The notes: a model not told the origin generated them from the letters alone. 64,000 nucleotides of DNA from an uncultured Lachnospiraceae bacterium (GCA_910583615.1 CAJTXP010000003.1:1-64000), one strand, 5' to 3'; positions 27,405-36,961 are shown, counted from the stretch's first letter. Numbers and translations are program-made.

Positions 27405-27435
27405 ACACCTCTGCCTAAAATACTTTAGAAAGAAC

Positions 27436-27471
27436 TTCCCCCATAAGCAGCAGGATCTGCTTATGGGGGAA
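27436..27471. terminator. Bidirectional terminator after mazF
   Basis: TTCCCCCATAAGCAG (27436-27450) and CTGCTTATGGGGGAA (27457-27471) are perfectly complementary around a 6-nt loop, with a T-rich tail downstream. Confidence 0.8.
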
Positions 27472-27497
27472 TACTGTTTTATTTGTTCCTTTTGGAA

Positions 27498-28135
27498 TTA
27501 TTCAACCGTTTCAATGGAATCCACAATGCTCATTCCTGCGATAGAGCGCAACGGGATCGCCGTTGCCAGCAGGCAGGCCAAAATGGAAATCACCGAAGTT
27601 TCCGCAATTGCCGGAACAGGAACGGCAACGAGCTGTAAACGGTGTTTATGATATTCAGTATGCCGATGATATCGATAAAGAGAATCAGCACCTGGCACAG
27701 CATTTTGATCTGTTTAAAGCTCTCTGCTATCTCGTTGCTGCTTTGGAGCCAGAAAAGCCAGTGTGTTCCCGGACAGCCGCGGCACCAGTTGCCCAACCAG
27801 TTTTCAAAGGCATCTGTATCAACGCCATCTTGTAATGTCGGGTAGATTTCTGAATAACTGTCGTCCCCAGGCAGCGAGCAGTAGATTTCGTCATTCACGA
27901 TGAGCTGGACGCCGTTTATAAAGCCGTCGTTGTTGATCGTGATGGGTCCGTCAATCAGTCCTGCCACGCGAAGCGTTCGATCTCCCAGCCGGATCATGTC
28001 TCCCACAGCAAGCACCGTATGCTCCACAGGCGTATCGCCGTAGGAAAAGACAATGGGATTTTTGACAAGGCAGCCGGTTCCGTTGTTTAAGGCCTGCTTA
28101 TCCTGCGCAGACAGGTCCGGAGCGTAAATTTGTAA
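27498..28135 (-). pseudogene. FtsX-type ABC permease remnant, C-terminal part
   Basis: Minus-strand remnants of one permease in two frames. The upstream part reads LVKNPIVFSYGDTPVEHTVL through ILFIDIIGILNIINTVYS. Near 27610 it switches frame to VAVPVPAIAE and ISILACLLATAIPLRSIAG, ending MSIVDSIETVE. The conserved stretch between the two membrane helices is missing, and a one-base shift near 28130 separates it from its N-terminal part. Not functional. Confidence 0.85.
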
Positions 28136-28805
28136 TTGCATAATCTCTGAAATACATATCCTGAACCGAATGGCCGGCGTCCAGCACCAGCAGCCCGGTA
28201 AAACTCTGTAAGGCAACAAAGACGGTAATGCTCATGACAAGAGACAGAATGGTAACGGCCGTTCTGCCCCGTCCGCGTTTCAGATTGAGTCTGGCATACA
28301 CCTGTCCGGCGTTCAGCGAAAGCAGTTCCACAATATCAAATTCTTTTTTGGATAAAATGACAGGTTCTTCGTCTACGGTAACAGTGCGGGCGGAATAATC
28401 AATCGTCAGCTCACCGAAAAAGCGAACCGCCGCCTGATTCCTGTGCCGCCGTTCTCTCCGCAGATGTGCGGCGACTCTCGCCCCTAATTCATCCAGATCA
28501 AAGGGCTTGATGATGTAGTCGTCCGCGCCGGCCTGAAATCCTATGATTTTATCCGCCGATTCGATTCTTGCTGTCAGAAAAAGAATGGGGCAGGTAACAT
28601 GTTCCCTGATTTTCCGGCAAAGGGTCAGTCCGTCCATGTCCGGCATATTGATGTCGAGCAGGATCAGATCCGGCTGCTTTTCTGATTTTTGAAGTGCTTC
28701 TTTTCCTCCGTAAGCGGTCAGCACTTCGTATTGTGAGGAAAAGTAACCTGCCATGGTGTCTACGATTCCCGGTTCATCATCCGCAATCAGAAGTTTCTGC
28801 TTCAT
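28098..28805 (-). pseudogene. Response regulator fused in frame to a permease fragment
   Basis: Residues 1-120 form a normal receiver (LIADDEPGIVDTM, phospho-Asp in LLDINMPDMDG, LTARIESADK, IIKPFD). An OmpR-type winged helix begins (SKKEFDIVELLSLNAGQVY) but is cut after its first part, at about residue 166. The frame continues directly into FtsX-permease sequence (LNLKRGRGRTAVTILSL). The join near 28290-28300 implies loss of the rest of the regulator, any histidine kinase and ATPase, and the permease start. A stop follows a frameshift near 28130. Confidence 0.88.
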
Positions 28806-28986
28806 ACAGTCATCTCCATTTCCAATTTATAACCTCTGTCCTATCATAACAGCCAAATCTCAAAAAAGTCTCAAACTTACTCTTATGGTATCACAGAAAT
28901 ATTGCTGTATAAAGTGGAGATAGCCAGGATGACTGCATAGGGGAATTCAATGCCGCGCAGTATCTTGACAAAGCAGCATTTTATTG

Positions 28987-29015
28987 TTGTAATGCCTGCT
29001 GGAATCAGCTATACT
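28987..29015 (+). promoter_or_regulatory. Possible promoter of the AAA/PD-(D/E)XK gene
   Basis: TTGTAA (28987-28992), 17-nt spacer, TATACT (29010-29015), 54 nt before the next gene. Confidence 0.5.
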
Positions 29016-29068
29016 AAGGGCAGACAGGATGGAAGAGATGGCTTGTTTCAGGAAGGAGGATTGCGAAT

Positions 29069-30679
29069 ATGGGGAAATATTTGAACAGCATGGTTCCTTT
29101 TGAAATGTGGAAACAAATAGTCGGGACAAGGTTTTTTGTAGACAAAACGCTGCTGTTGGAAGAGGTTTTGAATACGGTTGAAACAGATGGGCAGAGATTC
29201 CTGTGCATTACAAGACCTCGCCGTTTTGGGAAAAGCGTAATGGCGAATATGGTCGGAGCTTTTCTGGGAAAGGCTTCGGACAGCGAAAACATATTCTGTG
29301 AACTTGCGATTTCAGAAAATGCAAAGTATAAAAAGGATCTCAATCAGCATAACGTCATCTTTATTGACTTTAGCAGGGTACCGAGAGACTGCAGCAGTTA
29401 TGCGCAATATATGAACCGTATTCAGGATGGGATCAATCAGGACCTGAAGGAGGCTTATCCAGAAGTAAGGATTGATGTGTCAGGCACGGTCTGGGATAAC
29501 CTTCTGGAAGTATTTGAGAAAACAAAAGAGACCTTTGTGTTTGTGATTGATGAATGGGATGCGGTTTTCCATATGCCTTTCATTACAGGGGACAGGAGGC
29601 AGGAATATCTGGCATTCCTCAGGAATCTCCTGAAGGATCAGGCCTATGTAAAACTTGCTTATATGACAGGCGTGCTTCCGATCACAAAATATTCCAGTGG
29701 GTCAGAACTGAACATGTTTGTGGAATACGACATGACGGTGATGGAACGGTTCAGCAGTTATTTTGGTTTTACAGAAGAAGAAGTCAATCAGCTTTTTGGT
29801 GTCTACCTTAATACGACGAAAACTCCCAAAATTACAAAAGAGGATTTGAGAATCTGGTATGACGGTTACCATACGGCATCGGGTGAAAGACTGTACAATC
29901 CCCGTTCGGTTGTGTGCGCGCTGTCGAATAACCAGCTGGCAAATTACTGGACCAGTTCCGGTCCATATGATGAGATTTTCTTTTATGTGAGAAATAATAT
30001 TGAAGATATCCGGGATGATCTGGTTTTGATGATTGCGGGCGGAGGGATTGAGGCAGAAATACAGAATTATGCGGCTGTTTCCATGGAATTGAATACAAAA
30101 GATGAGATATATTCAGCGATGGTGATTTATGGCCTGCTTACTTATGCGGATGGAGCGGTTTATATCCCGAATAAGGAATTGATGGATAAATTTCGGGAGC
30201 TGCTTATGAATAAAGAGTCTATGGGGTATGTATATCGTCTGGCCAATGAGTCAAAAAGAATGTTGGCGGCAACTCTCTGCGGAGATACAGATACCATGGC
30301 GGAAATTCTGGAATTTGCTCACAATACAGAATCTCCCGTTTTGTCCTATAATAGTGAAATTGAATTGTCAGCAGTGGTGAATCTGGTCTATCTGGCTGCC
30401 AGGGATAAGTACCGCATAGAACGCGAAGACAAAGCAGGTAAGGGATATGTAGATTTTATTTTTTACCCGGAGCATAAAGCTTCGGATGCTTTGATTCTTG
30501 AATTGAAGGTTGACGGTACACCGGAGGATGCAATCCAACAAATTAAAGATAAAAATTATGCGCTTGGATTTAAAGGAAAGTTAGGGGAGAAACAACTGTA
30601 CACCGGGAGGATTTTGGCTGTGGGAATCAGTTACAGCAAAACGACAAAAAAACATTCCTGCAAAATAGAAGTGTTGTGA
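29069..30679 (+). CDS. AAA-ATPase-like / PD-(D/E)XK nuclease-domain protein
   Basis: 536 residues, a diverged relative of the 21.5-kb gene. P-loop region TRPRRFGKSVMANM, Walker B VFVIDEWDAVF, the family segment LRIWYDGYHTASG, and a C-terminal nuclease-like site YVDFIFYPEH then LILELKVDGTPEDA. GGAAGGAGGA precedes the start. No neighbouring gene hints at function; this stretch is AT-richer and accessory in character. Confidence 0.88.
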   Translation: MGKYLNSMVPFEMWKQIVGTRFFVDKTLLLEEVLNTVETDGQRFLCITRPRRFGKSVMANMVGAFLGKASDSENIFCELAISENAKYKKDLNQHNVIFIDFSRVPRDCSSYAQYMNRIQDGINQDLKEAYPEVRIDVSGTVWDNLLEVFEKTKETFVFVIDEWDAVFHMPFITGDRRQEYLAFLRNLLKDQAYVKLAYMTGVLPITKYSSGSELNMFVEYDMTVMERFSSYFGFTEEEVNQLFGVYLNTTKTPKITKEDLRIWYDGYHTASGERLYNPRSVVCALSNNQLANYWTSSGPYDEIFFYVRNNIEDIRDDLVLMIAGGGIEAEIQNYAAVSMELNTKDEIYSAMVIYGLLTYADGAVYIPNKELMDKFRELLMNKESMGYVYRLANESKRMLAATLCGDTDTMAEILEFAHNTESPVLSYNSEIELSAVVNLVYLAARDKYRIEREDKAGKGYVDFIFYPEHKASDALILELKVDGTPEDAIQQIKDKNYALGFKGKLGEKQLYTGRILAVGISYSKTTKKHSCKIEVL

Positions 30680-30744
30680 ACTCTAAAGACTATTAAACAC
30701 TGTGCAGACAGTGAGTTTGAAAATACAGCAGAAAGGAACCTCAC

Positions 30745-31527
30745 ATGTGGAAAAAATATTATGATATCGGTCTGAATCTCTTCTGCCGGCAGTTTCCGGA
30801 GCCGGAGAAGGTGATTGAAGAGGCGAAGGAGCACGGGGTGTGCTGCATCCTGACCGGGACAGACCCGAAGGAAAACCGGAAGATTGACGAGTTCGTAAAA
30901 AACCGGGAAGCTTACGGCACGGCAGGAATCCATCCCCATAACGCGGACCGGGCAAGGCAGGAAGACTTTCAGATGATGGAGCGGATCCTGTCGGAGAATG
31001 AAAGGATCGTTGCGGTGGGGGAGTGCGGCCTCGACTATGACCGGATGTTTTCCACGAAGGAAAATCAGATCCGGTGCCTGGAGAAGCATATCGTTCTGGC
31101 GGAAAAGCTGGAGAAACCGTTGTTTTTGCATGAACGGAGCGCTTCGGAGGACTTTGTCAGGCGGTTCCGGAAGCATCCGGATATCTGCAGAAAATCCGTA
31201 GTACACTGTTTTACGGGCAACAAAGAGACGCTGAAGCAGTATCTTTCCATGGGATTTTCCATCGGAATCACCGGCTGGATCTGCGACGACCGGAGAGCCG
31301 GGGAACTCAGGGAAGCGGTACAACAGATCCCGCTGGACCGGATTTTGGTGGAGACGGACGCCCCTTATCTGACGCCCAGGAATGTGCCGGGACTTCCCAG
31401 AACAAACGTTCCTCAGAATATCGTATATGTAGTCCGGGAGCTGGCAAAGTATATGAAGGTCTCCGAGGAAGTTCTGATGGAGCATGCAAGGGAGAATACG
31501 GAGAGAATCTTTCAGATTGAGGAATGA
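30745..31527 (+). CDS. TatD-family metal-dependent hydrolase
   Basis: 260 residues, an amidohydrolase TIM barrel. Motifs: N-terminal DIGLNLF (as in E. coli TatD rather than the DTHxH of YcfH-like members), GIHPHN, VGECGLDYDR, FLHER, VVHCFTG and VETDAPYL. Family members are 3'-5' DNA exonucleases or D-aminoacyl hydrolases with two metals. An AAAGGA site precedes the start. It is followed by a strong bidirectional terminator. Confidence 0.92.
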   Translation: MWKKYYDIGLNLFCRQFPEPEKVIEEAKEHGVCCILTGTDPKENRKIDEFVKNREAYGTAGIHPHNADRARQEDFQMMERILSENERIVAVGECGLDYDRMFSTKENQIRCLEKHIVLAEKLEKPLFLHERSASEDFVRRFRKHPDICRKSVVHCFTGNKETLKQYLSMGFSIGITGWICDDRRAGELREAVQQIPLDRILVETDAPYLTPRNVPGLPRTNVPQNIVYVVRELAKYMKVSEEVLMEHARENTERIFQIEE

Positions 31528-31534
31528 TATTCAA

Positions 31535-31578
31535 AAAGAGGGGCTGCCGCAAAAATATCTTTGCGGCAGTCCCTCTTT
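31535..31578. terminator. Bidirectional terminator between tatD-like and oxidoreductase genes
   Basis: Near-perfect 19-bp arms at 31535-31553 and 31560-31578 (AAAGAGGGGCTGCCGCAAA side), with A-rich and T-rich ends serving both strands. Confidence 0.88.
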
Positions 31579-31598
31579 CTGCCTCTCTGTCCGTATCT

Positions 31599-33293
31599 TC
31601 AGGCCTGATCCATCCCGCAGGCCGTTGCGGATTCGATCATGGACCGGTCGTTTTCTACGGCGTCATAGAACCGGTAGCCGCCGGAGAAATTCCAGGCGTC
31701 GTATCCGTTTCCGGCCAGGATCCGAAGAGCGATGTAGCTTCGCAGTCCGCTCTGGCACATGACGTAGACCGGCTGATCTGTTTTCAGTTCATGGAGCCGT
31801 TCCCTCAGTTCGTCCACCGGGATGTTGACGAAGCCATCCACATGTCCGTGTTCATACTCTTTCTTCGTGCGCGCGTCCAGAAGTGTAACATCTTTTCTTT
31901 CAGAAAGCGCCTTCAGATCTTCCAGATGGAACTGCTTCAGCAGGCCGTCCGCTATATTTTCAATCATAAATCCTGCCATATTGACCGGGTCCTTGGCCGA
32001 GGAGTAGGGCGGCGCGTAGGCAAGATCCAGCTCTTTCAGGTCCGGAGCCTTCATGCCGGCGTGAATCGCCGTGGCAAGTACGTCGATCCGCTTGTCGACG
32101 CCGTCATAGCCGACGATCTGAGCGCCCAGCAGACGGAAGGTCTCCTTTTCAAACACCACTTTCATCGTCATAAGCTTTCCGCCCGGATAGTAGCCGGCAT
32201 GATTCATGGGAGAGAGGATCACTTTGTCCACATTCAGCCCGGCTTTTTTGGCGTTGGTCTCGTTGATGCCGGTGACGGCGGCGGTCATGTCAAATACTTT
32301 GATGACGGAGCTTCCCAGAGAACCGGGATACCGGCTGTCTCTGCCGCACAGATTGTCCGCTGCGATCCGGCCCTGGCGGTTGGCGGGACCGGCGAGAGAG
32401 ATCAGTGCGTCCTGCCCGGTGACAAAGTGCTGGACCTGTACGGCGTCTCCCACGGCGTAGATGTCCGGTGCGGATGTCTCCATCCGGTCATTGACCAGGA
32501 TGCTGCCCTTGATGCCCAGTTTCAGTCCGGCTTCTCTGGCAAGCCCGGTATCCGGCGTGACGCCGATGGCCAGTACGACCAGATCTGCCCGGAGCGGTTC
32601 TTCTCCTTTCAGCAGGATGCGAACACCAGTTCCGTCCTGTTCAAAGCCTTCCACCGTATGACCCAGGGCCAGTTTTACGCCGTGCCTGCGCATTTCGTTG
32701 TGGATGAAAGCGGCCATATCCGGATCAAAGGGGTTCATCAGCTGTTTCGGACGCTGTACGATGGTGACTTCCATGCCCAGCTCCCGCAGGTTCTCGGCCA
32801 GCTCCAGTCCGATGAAGCCGCCGCCTGCCAGCACTGCGGATTTGGGGTGATTCTCATCGATGTATTCTTTGATGCGCAGGGTATCTTCCACGGTCCGGAG
32901 GGTAAAGAGGCTGTCAATGTCCGTGCCGGGGATCGAAGGCTGCGTCGGTTTTGCTCCGGGAGACAGGAGCAGCTTGTCGTATTTTTCCTCAAATTCCTCG
33001 CCGGTTTCCAGATTTTTTACCGAAACCGTATGCTGCTCCGGGTGAATGGCGGTGACTTCATGGCGCACTTTCATGGTCACCTGAAATCTGGAGAAAAAGC
33101 TCTCCGGTGTCTGGAGCGTCAGATTTCTCCGATCGGTGATGATGTCGCCGATGTAGTAGGGCAGTCCGCAGTTTGCATAGGAGACAAATCCGGACCGCTC
33201 AAAGACGACGATTTCTGCCTGTTCGTCCAGCCGGCGGATTCTTGCGGCAGCGGTCGCTCCGCCGGCCACGCCGCCTACGATTACGATCTTCAT
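31599..33293 (-). CDS. CoA-disulfide reductase-type oxidoreductase with rhodanese domain
   Basis: 564 residues. FAD-binding N-terminus VGGVAGGATAAARIRR, single redox Cys42 in YANCGLPYYIG, NAD-binding GGGFIGLELAE, VLAIGVTPDT, and a dimerisation domain. The C-terminal rhodanese domain (from about residue 465) has active Cys in VMCQSGLRS. This matches CoADR-RHD/Npsr enzymes that reduce CoA disulfides, persulfides or polysulfides. It follows the rhodanese gene by one base, so the pair forms a sulfane-sulfur handling operon. Confidence 0.92.
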   Translation of the reverse strand: MKIVIVGGVAGGATAAARIRRLDEQAEIVVFERSGFVSYANCGLPYYIGDIITDRRNLTLQTPESFFSRFQVTMKVRHEVTAIHPEQHTVSVKNLETGEEFEEKYDKLLLSPGAKPTQPSIPGTDIDSLFTLRTVEDTLRIKEYIDENHPKSAVLAGGGFIGLELAENLRELGMEVTIVQRPKQLMNPFDPDMAAFIHNEMRRHGVKLALGHTVEGFEQDGTGVRILLKGEEPLRADLVVLAIGVTPDTGLAREAGLKLGIKGSILVNDRMETSAPDIYAVGDAVQVQHFVTGQDALISLAGPANRQGRIAADNLCGRDSRYPGSLGSSVIKVFDMTAAVTGINETNAKKAGLNVDKVILSPMNHAGYYPGGKLMTMKVVFEKETFRLLGAQIVGYDGVDKRIDVLATAIHAGMKAPDLKELDLAYAPPYSSAKDPVNMAGFMIENIADGLLKQFHLEDLKALSERKDVTLLDARTKKEYEHGHVDGFVNIPVDELRERLHELKTDQPVYVMCQSGLRSYIALRILAGNGYDAWNFSGGYRFYDAVENDRSMIESATACGMDQA

Positions 33294-33294
33294 A

Positions 33295-33615
33295 TTATTT
33301 TTCCACCTTTCCTGTGTAGGAGGTGATTCCTCCCAGATTTTTTACATTTGTATAGCCCATGCTTTTCAGTATATCTGTAGCCTGACGGCTCCTGCCGCCG
33401 GAATAGCAGTATACGAAAAGCGGAGTGTCCTTGTGAAACGTGACGGCGCCTGCCTGAGCAAGCGACGCGAGCGGGATGTTTTTGCTGCCGGGAATATGCC
33501 CCTCTTTGTACTCCTGGGGCGTGCGCACGTCCAGAAGAACGGCGCCGGATGTCTGCTGACAGTCCTGAATGCCCTGGTTGATGTCGGGCCCTTTTATAAA
33601 ATTGAAAAATCCCAT
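33295..33615 (-). CDS. Single-domain rhodanese
   Basis: 106 residues: LLDVRTPQEYKEGHIPGSKNIP and active-site loop YCYSGGRSRQ with catalytic Cys. Start 33615 follows AGGAAGG; the frame is open to 33690 without a better site. Encoded immediately before the CoA-disulfide reductase and expected to transfer sulfane sulfur to it or from it. Confidence 0.9.
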   Translation of the reverse strand: MGFFNFIKGPDINQGIQDCQQTSGAVLLDVRTPQEYKEGHIPGSKNIPLASLAQAGAVTFHKDTPLFVYCYSGGRSRQATDILKSMGYTNVKNLGGITSYTGKVEK

Positions 33616-33806
33616 ATGTGTGTACCTTCCTGTTCTCTTTTGTAGCCTTAGTATAACCGAAAAACGGGGCGGAGTCTGTGACGTAGTCACATTTCATGGA
33701 GAATTTGCGCATTGTATGAAACCGGAAAAAGTGGTATTCTTTTATATAGGTAAGAGAAGGAGTTAGGATTATCTAATTTCTTTACAGGTCAGGAAGGGGG
33801 ATGGTT

Positions 33807-35471
33807 ATGGCCCGTGTGATGCCGCCGATAGGAATTGAGAGTTTTCGGGAACTTCGGGAGAAAAACTGGTACTATATTGATAAAACACGTTTCATAGAAG
33901 AATTGATTTGTGACAGTTTTAAAGTCATGCTTTTTACCAGGCCAAGAAGATTTGGGAAGACGCTTACTATGAGTATGCTTGCGGATTTTCTGGATATACG
34001 CATGGACAGCAGGAAGCTTTTTGAGGGCCTGCACATATCAGAAAACAGACGGATCTGTGAACAGTGGATGAATCAGCGTCCGGTTCTCTTTGTGACACTG
34101 AAGAACATCAATGGTCTGGATTTTGCCAGTGCATACGGCGCGTTTCAGACCATGGTTTCTGACCTGTGTGTTGCGCATGCATATCTGGCAGACAGCAGGA
34201 TGGCGGATGAAACGGACCGGGCAGTTTTCCGCAGGCTGAAAAAACGTGAAGGTACGGAAACGGAGACAAAAGAAGCGCTCTATATGTTTCTTCGGATGAT
34301 GAAAATGCACTATGAAAAGCCGGCAGTACTGATTATGGATGAATATGATGTTCCGCTTGCCAATGCGAATGAGCAGGGATACTATATTCAGATGCTGGAT
34401 CTGGTACGGGCTTTTGCAGGAAAAGCTTTGAAGACAAACGAATTTCTGGAGTTTGCGGTGATAACCGGCTGTCTCCGGATTGCCAAAGAAAGCATTTTTA
34501 CAGGAGCAAACAATTTTATCTCTAATTCTGTTTCCAAAACAGAATACAGCCGTTATTTTGGATTTACGGGAGAAGAGGTATGGAAACTGCTTCAGGATGC
34601 CGGTCTGGAGGAGCATGCGGAAAGCGTCAGAAGCTGGTATGACGGATATTGGTTTGGGAAAAGAAGTTTGTATTGTCCATGGGATGTGCTGAATCATATC
34701 CGGGCACTGCAGATGGATCCATATGCAAAACCGGAAAATTACTGGAGAAATACGAGTCATAACGGGATCATCCGGAGTTTTATCGATCGGGATGATCTGG
34801 CTGTCCATGATAAGTTTGAGTGCCTGCTGTCAGGAGGATGTGTACGGGAACAGATTCTGGAAGATATGACCTACGATACGCTCCATTCTTCAGAAGCAAA
34901 TCTGTGGAGCATCCTGTATCTGACGGGATATCTGACGCAGGATGGTTCAGAGAATGGGGATATATCTTTGAAAATTCCCAATGAAGAGATCAAAACGATT
35001 TTTGCAGATACGATTGCAGAATGGTTTAAAGATGAAGTTGGAAGGATGGACCGCAGGGCGCTTTTTGATGCATTCTGGAGCGGAAATGAGATGGAAGCGA
35101 CGAATCTTGTTACGGATATTCTTTTTGATACCATCAGTTATTTTGAATACCGAGAGGACTTTTACCATGCTTTCCTGGCGGGTCTTTTTGCAGGGGCAGG
35201 ATATGCAGTGGAGTCAAATCGTGAGTATGGATCAGGCAGACCGGATCTTGTAATTTGTGATCGAAAAAGAAGGCGTGTCATTCTCATTGAGTTGAAGCAT
35301 TCAGGATCTGAGAGCCAGATGGTTCAGGATTGTGAGACGGCGCTTCAACAGATAGGCGACAGGCAGTATGTGCACCGGTTTCTGAAAGAATTTCAAACCA
35401 TTTTCTGCTTTGGTGTTGCTTTTTATAAAAAGAAATGTCTGGTCAGGAAGATGGATGAAGTCGTTCCGTAG
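33807..35471 (+). CDS. AAA-ATPase-like / PD-(D/E)XK nuclease-domain protein
   Basis: 554 residues, third relative in the window. NWYYIDKTRFIEELI, P-loop region FTRPRRFGKTLTMSML, Walker B VLIMDEYDVPL, VRSWYDGYWFG, and nuclease-like C-terminus RPDLVICDRKRRR then ILIELKHSGSE. Two starts are possible: 33801 directly abuts the AGGAAGGGGG site, 33807 has 6-nt spacing and is preferred. A relic CRISPR-like array follows it. Confidence 0.88.
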   Translation: MARVMPPIGIESFRELREKNWYYIDKTRFIEELICDSFKVMLFTRPRRFGKTLTMSMLADFLDIRMDSRKLFEGLHISENRRICEQWMNQRPVLFVTLKNINGLDFASAYGAFQTMVSDLCVAHAYLADSRMADETDRAVFRRLKKREGTETETKEALYMFLRMMKMHYEKPAVLIMDEYDVPLANANEQGYYIQMLDLVRAFAGKALKTNEFLEFAVITGCLRIAKESIFTGANNFISNSVSKTEYSRYFGFTGEEVWKLLQDAGLEEHAESVRSWYDGYWFGKRSLYCPWDVLNHIRALQMDPYAKPENYWRNTSHNGIIRSFIDRDDLAVHDKFECLLSGGCVREQILEDMTYDTLHSSEANLWSILYLTGYLTQDGSENGDISLKIPNEEIKTIFADTIAEWFKDEVGRMDRRALFDAFWSGNEMEATNLVTDILFDTISYFEYREDFYHAFLAGLFAGAGYAVESNREYGSGRPDLVICDRKRRRVILIELKHSGSESQMVQDCETALQQIGDRQYVHRFLKEFQTIFCFGVAFYKKKCLVRKMDEVVP

Positions 35472-35635
35472 GGCAGCAGGCGAAGTGGCAGTGAGCCAAT
35501 AAATGCAGGCAGGTTCGCCTGAATATTTAGATCCAGAATATAAAAATTCGTATTTTTTAGAGAAATTTCTCTAATGAAATAGTCCGTCTCTCGCATATCT
35601 TGTGGCGTGATGGAATATGACCACTAAATGTCGCG

Positions 35636-35804
35636 GTCACGTCCCGCGAGGGGCGTGTGAGTAGAAATGATATTCTATCTGAGTTCATGAAGGATCAGCA
35701 TTATCACGTCTCGCGAGGAGGCGTATGAGTAGAAATCGACGGGGATAGTTACAATGACTTTTTGCAGTCATGTTGTGTTCCACAAGAAGCGTACAGCCGG
35801 AAAA
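35636..35804. CRISPR. Relic CRISPR-like array, two repeats plus a decayed third
   Basis: Repeat 1 (35636-35668, 33 nt) and repeat 2 (35703-35736, 34 nt) share a TCACGT-CGCGAGG stem-loop and the end GAGTAGAAAT. The layout resembles type I-C repeats, which are near 32 nt with a hairpin and end in GAAAT. They are 34 nt apart. A decayed unit at 35772-35804, after a 35-nt gap, matches at about half its positions with mostly transition differences. A weaker candidate lies near 35582-35617. No cas gene is in the window. An unrelated two-copy repeat cannot be excluded. Confidence 0.5.
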
Positions 35805-35905
35805 GCAGTGTCAAATGCCAGAAGATAGTCCTGAAGCCCTGAAGGATGATGAACGCATCGGTTATGATGTATTTATGTAAGAAGAGGAAAAAGAGGAGGT
35901 CTGTC

Positions 35906-36859
35906 ATGTCAGAATTATTAAACAGCATCCGCTCACGGATAGAATCCCTGGGGATCGACTTTCAGTTTACAGGAACTGTCAGGACGAAGGTGAACGGAAC
36001 AGAACGGGAAACATGGCTTCTGGAATACGAGGGTTCTCAGTTCATTTTTGTACCTGGTCAGAAACATGTCACTTTGGGGTGGGATACAGACAGGTGCCCT
36101 CTGGGGGACGGGGTCCTGGAGGGGCTGCGGAAAGAATTTGCTCTGGGTCACAGACATTATCAGAAGGAAATGGAAGACATGAAAGCGTATTATGAGAGGC
36201 AGATCATAAAAGCGGAAACGGACGGCGACGCCGTGAAAGGAGACAGGCTGCGCCGGGAGCAGGAGGAGGACCTTAAGAATCTGGAAGAAGAAATGAAGGA
36301 AGGCGGTTATGAAAGCTGGGAGGATTTCATGAGAAAATGGAAGGAACATCTGTCACGGTGCTTATCACCGCTGCGCACCGCCGATATCGGGGACCTGATT
36401 GTGGAGGTGGACAGCCGTTATCTGGAGGAGGATGCACCGTCCCTGGAGCAGGCGGTCCTTTCATTGAAAGAAGGTCCTTTTACGCTGGCGACAGAAGATG
36501 AATGGGAATATCTCTGCAACGGCGGTACACGGACGCTGTTTCGCTGGGGTGATACCTTGAGCGGGGTAATGACAGAAATTTATAATGTAGGCGCTGTCAG
36601 CGATGCCAGAGAAAAACCCATACTGGAGCAGCCCAATATGCTGGGACTGTATATTGCATACGATTCCTATAAAAATGAAATCATTGACAATGTACAGTAT
36701 ACAAAAGGCGGCGACGGCGGGGGTTCTCTCTGCGGCGGCGACGGAGCGATCCATGTCCTGCCCTGCTATACGGCGTTTTACCGCCAGCCGGTGGCAGAAC
36801 ACGATCGCGGGTTGTCAAAACATTATTACTGCTATCGGCGTATCGTCCGGTTGCTATGA
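35906..36859 (+). CDS. Sulfatase-modifying-factor (FGE)-like domain protein
   Basis: 317 residues from 35906, after GAGGAGGT. An N-terminal domain (about 1-75) is followed by a charged coiled-coil stretch (about 80-135, QKEMEDMKAYYERQ and LEEEMKEGG). The C-terminal part carries FGE/SUMF-fold signatures: ATEDEWEYLCNGGTRTLFRW, NMLGLYIAYDSYK, GGSLCGGDGAI and a closing YRR. It lacks a signal peptide. The catalytic Cys pair of true formylglycine enzymes cannot be assigned, so a non-catalytic role is possible. Confidence 0.65.
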   Translation: MSELLNSIRSRIESLGIDFQFTGTVRTKVNGTERETWLLEYEGSQFIFVPGQKHVTLGWDTDRCPLGDGVLEGLRKEFALGHRHYQKEMEDMKAYYERQIIKAETDGDAVKGDRLRREQEEDLKNLEEEMKEGGYESWEDFMRKWKEHLSRCLSPLRTADIGDLIVEVDSRYLEEDAPSLEQAVLSLKEGPFTLATEDEWEYLCNGGTRTLFRWGDTLSGVMTEIYNVGAVSDAREKPILEQPNMLGLYIAYDSYKNEIIDNVQYTKGGDGGGSLCGGDGAIHVLPCYTAFYRQPVAEHDRGLSKHYYCYRRIVRLL

Positions 36860-36961
36860 TCAACAGGTACTGTTTTCCGCAGAGAACAGAGGCTGTGTAT
36901 TTATTCTGCCCGTATCCAGGTAACAGGTCAAAGAAAGGCGGACTGCGGGCAGGGGCAGACT

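Noticed and set aside
31524..33326. 600-codon open frame opposite the CoA-disulfide reductase gene
   Set aside because: Antisense shadow of a gene with clear FAD, NAD and rhodanese motifs; no ribosome site or recognisable domain.
35800..35812. Third copy of the GGCAGTGTCAAGT repeat
   Set aside because: Only GCAGTGTCAA matches, and no gene end or following AAAAACAGCA is present.
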